64,000 nt of DNA, from the NCBI RefSeq assembly GCF_000092825.1, contig NC_014168.1, forward strand, positions 1-64,000, read 5' to 3'. Made by a program: the position numbers and the translations under genes. The notes under the pieces are model-generated. The model did not search any database, was not told where the DNA came from, and saw only the letters and a list, made by a program, of their open reading frames with translations. This DNA comes from Segniliparus rotundus DSM 44985. GTDB lineage: Bacteria > Actinomycetota > Actinomycetes > Mycobacteriales > Mycobacteriaceae. Of the stretch, positions 41,896-50,394 are shown one piece after another; position 1 is the first letter of the stretch; the number at the start of each line of letters is the position of its first letter.

Positions 41896-42371
41896 GCAAG
41901 CGGATAGCGCCGTCGAGGCCGGGGGTTGACTTCCTGATCGACGGGGAGCTGCACAAGGTTCCCCGTTCTGCGATGCTTGAGCCTTATGGCGCAGCTCGGC
42001 TGCAAGACGGCTCGATGGTCTACAGGTTCATGGCCGAACGGCTCCCGCCAGGGCTCACCGAAGCGGTGAAGAACTCGGCGCACGCGGTCAACATCCGAGA
42101 GCACGACGCCATCCGAGGGCACGGGACGCTCAGATACACCGAACCGCTGTGGGTGACAACTGTTGTCGAAGAACGCGGGGTCACCACGTTCAAGGCGGTG
42201 TTCACGCAGATTGAACGTCACATCCTCGGGTGGCCGACCCGTGATTTGTGGGTTAGCGCCCAGGCGGCGCCTGTCAGTTGCAGACCGAGAGGCGGATGTA
42301 GCAGTCGGCGCGGCTTGTGGCCTCGCAGCCTTGTCGGGCCATTTCGCGCGCTCGGGACGCGGAGCTGCTAG
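41892..42371 (+). CDS. Prophage protein, unknown; 3' end antisense to a DUF4189 gene
   Basis: A 159-residue frame. The first about 120 residues look like a real protein (KRIAPSRPGVDFLIDGELHK, then LTEAVKNSAHAVNIREHDAI). The last 33 residues are low-complexity Arg/Ser/Cys and lie antisense to the DUF4189 gene, so the original 3' end was probably replaced by insertion of that minus-strand gene. Function unknown. Confidence 0.55.
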   Translation: MSKRIAPSRPGVDFLIDGELHKVPRSAMLEPYGAARLQDGSMVYRFMAERLPPGLTEAVKNSAHAVNIREHDAIRGHGTLRYTEPLWVTTVVEERGVTTFKAVFTQIERHILGWPTRDLWVSAQAAPVSCRPRGGCSSRRGLWPRSLVGPFRALGTRSC

Positions 42372-42642
42372 CCGCAAGCTCGTAGCCGCGCCTCCCGTTG
42401 ACGCTGTCCCTGGTGAACGCGATTGCGGCGCAACCCCTGAACGGGTATGTCCCGCACCGTGGCCCGCACTTGTCCTTGGCTGCGAGCATGGCGTAGTTTC
42501 CGCTGGAAGCGCCGGTGGCCGCAGTTGCGTTCCCCTGCCTGTCGTAGGCGATGGCGCCCCAACGCGCATGGTACGCGAAGGCCGGACTGGCGAAGCTGAA
42601 TGAAGCGGCGAGGGCCACGAGGGCGGCGGTAAAGCGCATCAT
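42274..42642 (-). CDS. Secreted DUF4189 protein (moron gene)
   Basis: A 122-residue protein with a Sec signal peptide (FTAALVALAASFSFASPAFA) and a DUF4189 domain: WGAIAYDRQGNATAATGASS, followed by paired cysteines (DKCGPRCG, GCAAIAF, GCEATSRADC). The family is found in actinobacteria as small secreted proteins, function unknown. The ATG has AGGAG six bases upstream. It is the only minus-strand gene inside the late/early block, which suggests a moron with its own promoter. Confidence 0.78.
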   Translation of the reverse strand: MMRFTAALVALAASFSFASPAFAYHARWGAIAYDRQGNATAATGASSGNYAMLAAKDKCGPRCGTYPFRGCAAIAFTRDSVNGRRGYELAASSSASRAREMARQGCEATSRADCYIRLSVCN

Positions 42643-42806
42643 TGGGTTCTCCTAGGGTAAAGCCGAAGCTGAGATTTGTGTCCTCAATCACTTAGACGCA
42701 CGGGATGCCCCCCAGGTTCCATTCGTCGGAAAATTTCAAGAACGGCGGCATGATCTCAACCTTATCGACGCGCTATCTCCCTGAGGGCTTAGCCGAGGAG
42801 TGACCG

Positions 42807-43085
42807 ATGGGCGTCCCGCGCAGCACGACCAAGCGGGATGCCGACCGCAAGACCATCGCCAGGGGCAAACCGCCGTGCGGTATCTGCGGCGGGGAGATCG
42901 ACTATGCCCTGCCGCACACCGACCCCGCCTCGTTCGTCGCCGACCACATCGTGCCCTTGAACAAGGGCGGCGCTGATGTGCTCGCGAACAAGCAGCCCGC
43001 GCACCGGGACTGCAACAGGGCCAAGAGCGACACCGCTGTCACCGACCTCAGACGGCGGTACGTCACAGAGAGAGCGTGGGCATGA
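42807..43085 (+). CDS. HNH endonuclease next to terminase
   Basis: A 92-residue HNH nuclease: CGICGGEIDYA, then SFVADHIVPLNKGGADVLAN and HRDCNRAKSD, giving the H..N..H triad and two CxxC zinc half-sites. HNH proteins adjacent to the terminase genes take part in cos-end DNA cleavage by the packaging motor in many cos phages. Followed by a small gene, then terminase. Confidence 0.88.
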   Translation: MGVPRSTTKRDADRKTIARGKPPCGICGGEIDYALPHTDPASFVADHIVPLNKGGADVLANKQPAHRDCNRAKSDTAVTDLRRRYVTERAWA

Positions 43086-43267
43086 ACGAAACAGAGCCAA
43101 GGGCGACACTCACCGGACCCCCGACGACAAGCACCATCTTCTACCCCGCGAACAGCGAGCACCCCGCGTTCAAGATCGTCCTCGTAGAGCAAGCAGGGGC
43201 TTGGGAAGCCGAGAGCGTCGAAATCCTCGACAGGCATCCAGTCCAGGAGCCAGACTCAGGTACGTGA
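43082..43267 (+). CDS. Small prophage protein, unknown
   Basis: A 61-residue acidic protein (STIFYPANSEHPAFKIVLVE) between the HNH gene and the terminase. The HNH gene's 3' end (RYVTERAWA) is repeated imperfectly in DNA just downstream (43259-43287), so this gene sits between two copies. Function unknown. Confidence 0.45.
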   Translation: MNETEPRATLTGPPTTSTIFYPANSEHPAFKIVLVEQAGAWEAESVEILDRHPVQEPDSGT

Positions 43268-43503
43268 CCGAGAGGGCATGGGCGTAGAGCGTCCGAGTGC
43301 CCACACGCCCACGACGACAATAACAACCCGTCATCCCGGCGCAACGCCCTGACCTGGGGAAACAGAAAAATCCCTGGTGGAAACACCCACGGGGGATACC
43401 CCCCACGGTAGCCCTTCCGCACCTCGGCGGCATAGGCGGGTGCCCCCCCTTGGATTTTTCCCTTTGAAGGGAATAGAGCTTTGGCCCTTGGAAGGAGTCC
43501 GTC
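43268..43503. other. Non-coding region with candidate cos site
   Basis: A 236-base stretch without a gene, between the HNH/short gene and terminase small subunit, where HNH-type cos phages keep their cohesive-end site. It contains G- and C-runs with inverted repeats (such as GGGGGATACCCCCC at 43392-43405) and a degenerate copy of the HNH gene end at its left. It ends with the ribosome site GGAAGGAG of the small terminase. Confidence 0.4.
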
Positions 43504-43767
43504 ATGTCTCGTGGGAGCAGCCGGCATCAGGTGCTCGGGCCGGTCGCTCGGGCGGTGGAGACTGGCAGCGAGATCGACCGTTTGAACGCTTTGCAGGCGC
43601 GCTTGGCGGGGGCTATTGATGACGAGGGGACGCCGCCTCGGGATTTGGCGGCGTTGACGCGCCGTTTGCAGGACGTGTCGGAGCGGTTGGACTCGTTGAT
43701 GAGCGAGAAGGCCGAGCAGGTCGCGGCGATTGTGGAGGATGAGCGGTGGGATGGCTCGGCTATCTGA
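43504..43767 (+). CDS. Terminase small subunit-like protein
   Basis: An 87-residue helical protein (QVLGPVARAVETGSEIDRLN, then RDLAALTRRLQDVSERLDSL), matching small terminase-type proteins that precede the large subunit in actinobacteriophages. The ATG has GGAAGGAG upstream. Its end overlaps the large subunit start by 17 bases. Confidence 0.75.
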   Translation: MSRGSSRHQVLGPVARAVETGSEIDRLNALQARLAGAIDDEGTPPRDLAALTRRLQDVSERLDSLMSEKAEQVAAIVEDERWDGSAI

Positions 43768-45166
43768 GGTCGCGCGTCATCTGGTGGTCCCGGAGGGGAT
43801 CGTTTCGACGGAGTGGCCTCGGGTGCGGGCGAAGTGCTCGGAGCTGGGGTTGGGTTTCGATGAGTGGCAGGACGGGCTTGGCCGGTTGATGTTCTCGAAG
43901 CGCGAGGACGGTTTGTACGCGTGCGACACGGTGGTGGTGTCGATTCCCCGGCAGGTCGGCAAGACGCATGTGATGATGTCGGCTTTGTTCGCGCTGTGTT
44001 TGCTGCGGGCGGGGTTGACGGTGTTGTGGACGGCGCACCGGGTGAAGACGGCGAAGGAGACGTTCGGGTCGATGGCGGCTCTGGCGGCGCGGGATTCGGT
44101 GCGTCCGCTGGTGGCCCAGGTTGTTCGTGGCCGTGGCGACGAGGCCGTGTTGTTTGTGAACGGCTCAAGGATTTTGTTCGGTGCTCGTGAGGCGGGGTTC
44201 GGGCGCGGGTTCGCGGATGTGGGCGTGTTGGCGTTCGATGAGGCGCAAATCCTCGGTGAGTCGGCGTTGGACGACATGTTGGCGTCGCAGAACGTGGCTG
44301 AGAACCCGTTGACGTTGTTCATGGGCACGCCGCCGCGTCCGAAAGATCCCGGCGAGGCGTTCACGATGTTCCGGCAGGAGGCGTTGGACGGGGAGTCCGA
44401 GGGCACGTTGTACGTGGAGCTGTCGGCGGATCGTGGTTGCGACGTGGAGGACCGGGAGCAGTGGCGCAAGGCGAATCCGAGCTATCCGCACCGCACATCG
44501 GAGCGGGCGATGCTCCGGTTGCGCAAAAACCTCTTGGAGGATTCGTTCCGGCGCGAGGCGCTTGGGGTGTGGGACGAGGTTTCCACGCATCAGGCGGTGG
44601 TGAAGGATTCTGTGTGGCGGGCTCTTCGGGCTGATGGCCCGGAGTCGTCGGTCAGGCCGCACGCCTTGGTGGTGGACATGTCCCATTCGCGGGAGGTCTC
44701 TGTGGGGGCGTGCTGGTTGGACGGGGATTGCGCGCATGTCGAGGAGGTGTGGGCGGGGGTGTCGGGCTCTGAGTGCGTGGAGTGGGTCGCGGCGAACGTG
44801 GGCCGGCGTGTGCCTGTGGGGGTGGATTCGGCTTCGCCGGCGTCGTCGCTCGTGCCCGAGCTTCGCCGTCGCGGCGTTCGGGTGGTGGTCACGAACGCGT
44901 CGGACATGGCCAAGGCGTTCGGGATGCTCATGGACCGGGTTGCGGCGGGTTCGCTCTCGCACGCGAACCAGGAGTCGGTGAATCAGGCGGTGGCGGGGGC
45001 GAGGCGTAGGCCGATCCGCGACGCGGGTGGCTACGGGCTGGACCGCAGGGACGAGACGGCGAACATCGCGCCGCTTGTCGCGGTGATGTTGTCGGTGCTG
45101 GTCGCGGTGACGCATGGCAGACGGAAGAGTGTTGTTTCGAGCGGTCGAGGGGGGTTCGTGCTGTGA
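43751..45166 (+). CDS. Terminase large subunit
   Basis: Packaging motor of 471 residues. The ATPase has the Walker A-like SIPRQVGKTH (about 64-73) and Walker B VLAFDEAQIL, with the coupling motif FMGTPPRP following. The C-terminal nuclease has HALVVDMSHSREVSVGACWL and GVDSASPASSLVPELRR. Start ATG 43751 follows GGAGG at some distance; a nearby in-frame ATG is at 43739. Four-base overlap with the portal gene. Confidence 0.92.
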   Translation: MARLSEVARHLVVPEGIVSTEWPRVRAKCSELGLGFDEWQDGLGRLMFSKREDGLYACDTVVVSIPRQVGKTHVMMSALFALCLLRAGLTVLWTAHRVKTAKETFGSMAALAARDSVRPLVAQVVRGRGDEAVLFVNGSRILFGAREAGFGRGFADVGVLAFDEAQILGESALDDMLASQNVAENPLTLFMGTPPRPKDPGEAFTMFRQEALDGESEGTLYVELSADRGCDVEDREQWRKANPSYPHRTSERAMLRLRKNLLEDSFRREALGVWDEVSTHQAVVKDSVWRALRADGPESSVRPHALVVDMSHSREVSVGACWLDGDCAHVEEVWAGVSGSECVEWVAANVGRRVPVGVDSASPASSLVPELRRRGVRVVVTNASDMAKAFGMLMDRVAAGSLSHANQESVNQAVAGARRRPIRDAGGYGLDRRDETANIAPLVAVMLSVLVAVTHGRRKSVVSSGRGGFVL

Positions 45167-46566
45167 CTGTGTTCGCGGAGGCTCCTCGGGTGCGGGGTTT
45201 GACGGACGACGAGCAGCGGCTGTTGGGCCGCTTGTTCGATGAGTTGACGCGGCGCGCTGGGCGCAACCAGTCCCGCTCGCGGCTGTACGAGGGCAAGTAC
45301 GCGGTGAAGCGGACGAGCACGATCCCACCGGAGTATTTCCGCATGGGGATTGTGCTGGGTTGGGCCGCGAAGGCCGTGGACATCCTGGCGCGGCGTTGCA
45401 ACCTGGACGGGTTCACATGGGCGGACGGGGATCTTGAGTCGTTGGGGTCGCGCGAGGTGTGGTCGGAGAACCTGTTGGGCACCGAGTCGGACTCGGGCGT
45501 GGTGTCCTCGCTGATCCACGGCCCAGCGTTCCTTGTGAACACCGCAGGGGAGGCGTGGGAGCCGAAGGCGTTGATCCATGTCAAGGACGCGCTCAACGCG
45601 GTGGGCGACTGGAACCCCCGCGCGAGGCGTTTGGAGAACCTGTTGTCGATCACGGATCGCGACGAAGAGGACCGGGTGACCGGGTTCGCGCTGTACATGG
45701 ACGGGTTGACGGTTTCCGCCGCGCGGGACTCCTCGGGCTGGGCTGTGGAGCGCTCCGACCACAAGTTCGGGGTGCCCGCAGAGCCGCTGGTGTACAAGCC
45801 GCGCGCGGGTCGCCCGTTCGGCTCGTCGCGGATCAACCGGGCGGTGATCGCGCTTTTGGAGCAGGCCACGCGCGTGGCGATCCGCATGGAGGCGCACGCG
45901 GACACGTTCTCCTTCCCGGAGTTCTGGATGTTCGGGGCGACCCTCGCGGATCTGGCGGGGGGCGAGAAGAACCCGAACCCGTGGCGGGTTCGCATGGGCC
46001 GCATCAAAGGCTTGCCCGACGACGAGGAGACCGGGGTGCGCGCGGAGGTGCATCAGTTCCCCGCCGCTTCGCCGCAGCCGCATGTGGACATGTTCGAGCA
46101 CATCGCGGGGCAGTTCGCGGGGGAGACGTCGATCCCGGTGGAGTCGCTGGGGTTGGTGAACCGCGCGAACCCGACGTCCGCCGAGTCGTATATCGCCTCT
46201 CGTGAGGATTTGATCGCGGAGGCCGAGGGCGCCACCGACGATTGGTCCCCGGCGTTCCAACGCTCCTTCACCCGGGCGTTGGCGATCAGGAACGGCTTGG
46301 ACTCGGTGCCCGCCGAGTGGGTCACGATAGCCCCGAAGTGGCGTTCGCCCATTCACTTGTCGCGGGCCGCGCAGGCGGACGCGGGCTCCAAGCAGCTCGC
46401 GGCGGCGCCGTGGCTCGCTGACACCGAGGTCGGCCTCGGGCTGTTGGGGCTCGATGAGCAGCAGATCCGGTTGGCGCTCTCGCAGCGCCGCCGCGCGCAG
46501 GGCTCGCAGGCCCTCGCTGCGCTCACCGCTCGGGCCAGAGGGACCGCTGATGCCGCTGGCGAGTGA
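45163..46566 (+). CDS. Portal protein (SPP1 Gp6-like)
   Basis: A 467-residue portal protein forming the DNA-entry vertex. Features: RSRLYEGKYAVKRTSTIPPE at the start of the family domain, DILARRCNLDGFTW, LIHGPAFLVN and RPFGSSRINRAVIALLEQAT. Its position between terminase and minor head protein is canonical. GTG start overlaps the terminase stop. Its end overlaps the next gene by 17 bases. Confidence 0.9.
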   Translation: MTVFAEAPRVRGLTDDEQRLLGRLFDELTRRAGRNQSRSRLYEGKYAVKRTSTIPPEYFRMGIVLGWAAKAVDILARRCNLDGFTWADGDLESLGSREVWSENLLGTESDSGVVSSLIHGPAFLVNTAGEAWEPKALIHVKDALNAVGDWNPRARRLENLLSITDRDEEDRVTGFALYMDGLTVSAARDSSGWAVERSDHKFGVPAEPLVYKPRAGRPFGSSRINRAVIALLEQATRVAIRMEAHADTFSFPEFWMFGATLADLAGGEKNPNPWRVRMGRIKGLPDDEETGVRAEVHQFPAASPQPHVDMFEHIAGQFAGETSIPVESLGLVNRANPTSAESYIASREDLIAEAEGATDDWSPAFQRSFTRALAIRNGLDSVPAEWVTIAPKWRSPIHLSRAAQADAGSKQLAAAPWLADTEVGLGLLGLDEQQIRLALSQRRRAQGSQALAALTARARGTADAAGE

Positions 46567-47233
46567 CGCCGAGCAGATGCGCGCCTCCCTGGTGGGGTTG
46601 TCGGGCATGTTGGAGGACGAGGCGCGCTCGCTCGCGGCGGATGACTCGGGATCTCTGGCGGGGTCGGCGGCGAAGGCGTGGATCGGCTCGCGTCTGGCTG
46701 TGGGGATCGGCGGCTTGATCGAGGAGTACGCGGGCGCGGCGCAGGCGGTCGCGGCTGACTTCTACGACCTCGCTCGGGGGGCGCTCGCTTTGCCGGGTCG
46801 GTTCACGGCGTTTGTGCCCGATCCGGGGACGTTCGGCCCGGACGCGCTGACAGGTTGGGCCGCGTCGGAGGCGACGAGCTTCACGGCGTTCGAGTCTCTG
46901 GTCGTCGGCGGGGCGAGCAGGCGCGTGATGAATGCCGCGCGGGACACGACGATGGCGAACGCTTTGGCGGACCCGCAGTGCCGGGGCTGGATGCGCATCG
47001 GGGCGGGGGAGTGCGATTTCTGCCGGATGCTCATCGCCCGTGGGGACGTGTACACGAGCGAGTCCGTGCGGTTCAAGTCGCACGACCACTGCAAATGCCA
47101 AGCGGCCCCTGTGTGGGACGAGAGCAATGTCGTGGAGCTGCGCGAGAAGTACGTGCCCAGCGCCCGGTTCAAGACCGAGGCAGCGCGGCGGCGCAACAAC
47201 GAGGCCGTGAGGGCGTACCTCTCGGCCCAGTAG
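46550..47233 (+). CDS. MuF-like minor head protein (phage VG15-type)
   Basis: A 227-residue protein with a C-terminal Cys/His cluster, GECDFCRMLIARGDVY then HDHCKCQAAPVW, as in MuF-like/VG15 head proteins of actinobacteriophages. These sit between portal and scaffold and are needed for capsid assembly or DNA packaging. The ATG at 46550 has AGAGGGA upstream. Overlaps the portal gene's end. Confidence 0.8.
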   Translation: MPLASDAEQMRASLVGLSGMLEDEARSLAADDSGSLAGSAAKAWIGSRLAVGIGGLIEEYAGAAQAVAADFYDLARGALALPGRFTAFVPDPGTFGPDALTGWAASEATSFTAFESLVVGGASRRVMNAARDTTMANALADPQCRGWMRIGAGECDFCRMLIARGDVYTSESVRFKSHDHCKCQAAPVWDESNVVELREKYVPSARFKTEAARRRNNEAVRAYLSAQ

Positions 47234-47284
47234 AGACCATCCCTGCCGCAACGGCGGGGACCGACCCGGAACGGGGAATGAATC

Positions 47285-47761
47285 ATGTCCGAACCCATTG
47301 TCGAAGCGGCAGAGGCGCCCGAAACGGAAGCCGATGAGCCCAAGCCCAAGCAGACGGAGACGGTCGATTTCTGGAAGTCCAAGGCGCGTGATTGGGAGTC
47401 GAAAGCCAAGTCGAACAAGTCGGCGGCAGACGAACTCGCAGCGCTCAAGGACTCGCAGAAGACCGAGGCGGAACGAGCGGCAGAGAAGTTGGCGAACGCC
47501 GAGGCCGAGGCCGCGACGGTCCCGGTCAAGGTCGCCGGGGCGCTCAAGGCGCACCTGGTGGCGTTGCACGGGATCAGCGACGAGGACGCGGAGCTGTTTT
47601 TGACCGCGCAAGACCCGGAACTTTTGCTCAAGCAGGCCGCTCGTCTCGTCGGGAACCAGTCGGGCGTGAAAGGCAACAAGGTGCCCCATGAGGGCGCGAA
47701 CCCCCGGCCCAAGCCGAACTCCACGAGCGAGTTCCTTGGCGCTTTGACCGGGGCCGGTTAA
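47285..47761 (+). CDS. Scaffolding protein
   Basis: A 158-residue highly charged, helical protein without tight domain (EADEPKPKQTETVDFWKSKA, ADELAALKDSQKTEAERAAE). It sits directly before the major capsid gene. Phage scaffold proteins have this look and position. ATG with a ribosome site in the 51-base gap before it. Confidence 0.8.
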   Translation: MSEPIVEAAEAPETEADEPKPKQTETVDFWKSKARDWESKAKSNKSAADELAALKDSQKTEAERAAEKLANAEAEAATVPVKVAGALKAHLVALHGISDEDAELFLTAQDPELLLKQAARLVGNQSGVKGNKVPHEGANPRPKPNSTSEFLGALTGAG

Positions 47762-47787
47762 CCACACAGATTAGGGAGAACAAAATC

Positions 47788-48696
47788 ATGGCAGCATTGC
47801 AGAGCACGGACCTGTTCCTGCCCACGCAGATCGCGGACGGCATCGTGGAGCGGGCGAAGACAGGTTCGACGGTCGCGGCTTTGTCCGCTCAGGAGCCGAT
47901 GCGTTTCGGCAAGGTCGAGATCATCACTTTCGATGACGATTTGACCGCCGAGTTCGTTGAGGAGTCCGCCCCGAAGGGCGCGGATTCCGCGAAGCCGTCG
48001 CATGTGACGGCTGTTCCGCACAAAGCGGTCGTGCAGATGCGGACCTCCGACGAGTTCAAGTGGGCGGACGAGGACTACCAGCTGGGCGTCCTCGGCAAGT
48101 ACCAGGAGAAATGCGCGCGGGCTCTGGCCCGAGGCTTGGACCTCGGTTTGTACTACCGGACCAACCCGCGCACCGGCAACGCGCTCACGGCGTGGACGAA
48201 CTATTTGAACGCGACGACCAAGCGCGTGGAGATCACCGCTTCCTCGCAGCCGGACATCGACTTCGAGACCGCCGCTGGTCTGGTGATCGGGGACGGTCAC
48301 AGCGTCAACGGCGTGGCGTTCGACCCCAAGCACGCTTGGAAGCTCTCCACGGCGCGTTACGCGGACGGGCGCAAGAAGTACCCGGAGCTGGGGCTTGGCG
48401 CGAACCTCTCCTCGTTCGAGGGCGTGACCGCCGCTGTGTCTTCGACGGTCTCGGGCAAGGCGAAGGACGGGGACGCGACGGACAACAAGGTTCGGGCGAT
48501 CCTCGGGAACTTCCAGTCGGGCATTCGTTGGGGCGTGCAGCGCAATTTCCCGTTCAAGATGCTTGAGTACGGCGACCCGGACAACACCGGGAAGGATTTG
48601 GCGGGCAACAACGAGATCTTGTTCCGAACGGAGATCGTGTACGGCTGGTACGTCTTCACCGACCAGTTCGCCGTGATCGAGGACGCGGCTGCCTGA
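47788..48696 (+). CDS. Major capsid protein (HK97 fold)
   Basis: A 302-residue major capsid protein. Motifs: VAALSAQEPMRFGKVEIITF, EFVEESAPKGADSAKP, AVPHKAVVQMRTSDEFKWAD and NEILFRTEIVYGWYVFTDQF, typical of HK97-fold capsids of siphoviruses. Abundant late protein; the ribosome site is in the 26-base gap. One-base overlap with the next small gene (TGATG). Confidence 0.9.
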   Translation: MAALQSTDLFLPTQIADGIVERAKTGSTVAALSAQEPMRFGKVEIITFDDDLTAEFVEESAPKGADSAKPSHVTAVPHKAVVQMRTSDEFKWADEDYQLGVLGKYQEKCARALARGLDLGLYYRTNPRTGNALTAWTNYLNATTKRVEITASSQPDIDFETAAGLVIGDGHSVNGVAFDPKHAWKLSTARYADGRKKYPELGLGANLSSFEGVTAAVSSTVSGKAKDGDATDNKVRAILGNFQSGIRWGVQRNFPFKMLEYGDPDNTGKDLAGNNEILFRTEIVYGWYVFTDQFAVIEDAAA

Positions 48697-48869
48697 TGCC
48701 GCGTCTTAGGAATCGGGCGAGCGGGGCGGTCGTCAACGTCGATGACCGTCTCGCCTCCCGGCTCGGCCCGGACTGGGAGCCAGCCGGCGACGGCGGGGCC
48801 GACACCACGTCGCGCCCTCGGCGCAGAACGCGAGGGGCGCATGCCAGCGGTGACGATAACCCCAGCTGA
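48696..48869 (+). CDS. Short head/head-tail junction protein (57 residues)
   Basis: ATG at 48696 overlaps the capsid stop; the product begins PRLRNRASGAVVNVDDRLAS, then RLGPDWEPAG, closely like the small proteins found directly after the capsid gene in actinobacteriophages. It is easily missed because of its length. It overlaps the next gene by 29 bases. Confidence 0.7.
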   Translation: MPRLRNRASGAVVNVDDRLASRLGPDWEPAGDGGADTTSRPRRRTRGAHASGDDNPS

Positions 48870-49308
48870 TCTCGCGCCGTTCGCGGTGATCGAGGAGCCG
48901 AAGGCTTTGGCGATGATCGCGGACGCGCTGGCGATGGCGCGGTTGGTCGCTCCCTGTGTTGACAAGGACGATTTCCCGTTCGCGGACGCCGCCAAGGCGG
49001 TGATCCGTGGCGCGATCCTGCGGTGGGAGGAGTCCGGCTCCGGTGCGATCTCGCAGCAGACGGCGGGGCCGTTCGGGCAGACGCTCGACACCCGATCCCC
49101 GCGCCGGGGCATGTTCTTGCCCAGCGAGATCGAGCAGTTGCAGAAGATGTGCCGCAACGCTTCAAGCTCGGGGGCTTTCTCCATCGACACGGCCCCGAAC
49201 GGGGGCGGGGTGTGGCACGACGACGCGTGCAACCTCGCGTTCGGCGCTTCGTGGTGCTCGTGCGGGGCGAACCTCACCGGCGACGGCCCGCTGTGGGGCA
49301 CGGCGTGA
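48841..49308 (+). CDS. Head-tail connector-like protein
   Basis: A 155-residue protein (TITPADLAPFAVIEEPKALA). The N-terminal half resembles the Gp6/adaptor family of head-tail connectors, and the C-terminal part is Cys/Gly-rich. ATG with GAGGGG upstream. Overlaps neighbours on both sides. Assignment by position and the short helical fold. Confidence 0.65.
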   Translation: MPAVTITPADLAPFAVIEEPKALAMIADALAMARLVAPCVDKDDFPFADAAKAVIRGAILRWEESGSGAISQQTAGPFGQTLDTRSPRRGMFLPSEIEQLQKMCRNASSSGAFSIDTAPNGGGVWHDDACNLAFGASWCSCGANLTGDGPLWGTA

Positions 49309-49646
49309 GCCTCCCGCAGCCGCACACGGTCCAGCACCGCCGCAAGACCAAGGGCGGGTACGACGATCAGGGGTACCAGATCGAGCCGGGTTTCTCGGAG
49401 CCGGTGGAGCGCCGCGTGATCGCGGTGTATTGGGAGCGGCCCGCCGAGGCGGTGGTGGGGGACTCCCCGGAGCGGGACCGCGACGAGCTGGTGGTTCTCA
49501 CCGGCGAACCGGAGGCGTATGGGGACGGGGATCTCATCGAGGCCGCTGGTTTGCAGTACAGGGTGATCGGGCCGCGCGATTGGCGTATGGGGCCGTTCGG
49601 GTTCAAACCGGGCGGGGAGGTGCGGTGCGTGCGGAGGGACGGGTGA
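49305..49646 (+). CDS. Head-tail stopper-like protein
   Basis: A 113-residue basic beta-rich protein (VERRVIAVYWERPAEAVVGD, then YRVIGPRDWRMGPFGF). The position between the adaptor and the gp10-like gene corresponds to the stopper. GTG overlaps the preceding stop. Low sequence-level support; position-based. Confidence 0.6.
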   Translation: MSLPQPHTVQHRRKTKGGYDDQGYQIEPGFSEPVERRVIAVYWERPAEAVVGDSPERDRDELVVLTGEPEAYGDGDLIEAAGLQYRVIGPRDWRMGPFGFKPGGEVRCVRRDG

Positions 49647-49955
49647 ATGGGGCGCATCGACTGGAACCGGGAAGGGTTTCGGGAGCTGCGCAAAGACCCC
49701 GCTCTCGTCGCCCATTTGAAGACGATTGCCGAGGACGCGAAGCGCGACCTTGACGCGGAGCTGCATGGGGCGCAAACCAATCGCGGGCAGCGGGAAGCGT
49801 CCGGTTACCGCGCCGACGTGGCCGTGGGCCGCACGCGCGCACGGGGGTATGTCGGCACGGAGACGGCTCGGGCGATGGCCCACGAGCAGGCCCACGACTC
49901 GCTTTTGAAGTGGGCGTTCCGCAACGGCGGTCAGTCTCCGAAGAGGAAGGGTTGA
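49647..49955 (+). CDS. HK97 gp10-like tail completion protein
   Basis: A 102-residue helical protein starting MGRIDWNREGFRELRKDPAL, then IAEDAKRDLDAELHGAQTNR and a YVGTETARAMAHEQ stretch. HK97 gp10-like/tail completion proteins have this layout and position. ATG directly adjacent to the previous stop. Confidence 0.68.
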   Translation: MGRIDWNREGFRELRKDPALVAHLKTIAEDAKRDLDAELHGAQTNRGQREASGYRADVAVGRTRARGYVGTETARAMAHEQAHDSLLKWAFRNGGQSPKRKG

Positions 49956-49958
49956 GCT

Positions 49959-50357
49959 GTGGCGGTCTATCGGCCTCCGGTGGCGGGCGAGGTCCGCGCC
50001 CATCTCGCGCGGGGGCTCTCGGCTCGCGGCGCCTCGTTCGGGTGGTTCTCATCGAACCCGAATCCGAGGCCGACCGATGGGCGGTGGGGCGTGTGCTCGC
50101 AGATCGAGTTGCGGGACGTGCAGCGCGTGGAGTCCGAGTCGCTGTTGCGGCTGGTGGTGATCGACCCGGACGAGCGGCGCGGGGAGCGCTCGGCGTCGTT
50201 GGCGCTGGCGCTCATCGAGGCGGCGCACCGCACGGCGGCGTTCAGCTTCCACGAGCTTTACAGCGGGCCGGCCCGCTACCAAGACCCTGACGACCCGAGG
50301 GTGTTCGGGCACGTCATGAGGCTTTCCGTCACCAGGGCGGGCGAGCCGTTCGCGTGA
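49959..50357 (+). CDS. Tail terminator-like protein
   Basis: A 132-residue protein with alternating strands (RLVVIDPDERRGERSASLAL, HRTAAFSFHELYSG, VFGHVMRLSVTRAGEPFA). Located just before the major tail protein, where the terminator belongs. GTG start after a TGA, three bases apart. Confidence 0.6.
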   Translation: MAVYRPPVAGEVRAHLARGLSARGASFGWFSSNPNPRPTDGRWGVCSQIELRDVQRVESESLLRLVVIDPDERRGERSASLALALIEAAHRTAAFSFHELYSGPARYQDPDDPRVFGHVMRLSVTRAGEPFA

Positions 50358-50394
50358 GACGCGCGGGCGGGTGCAACACAGGAAGGAAATCGAG

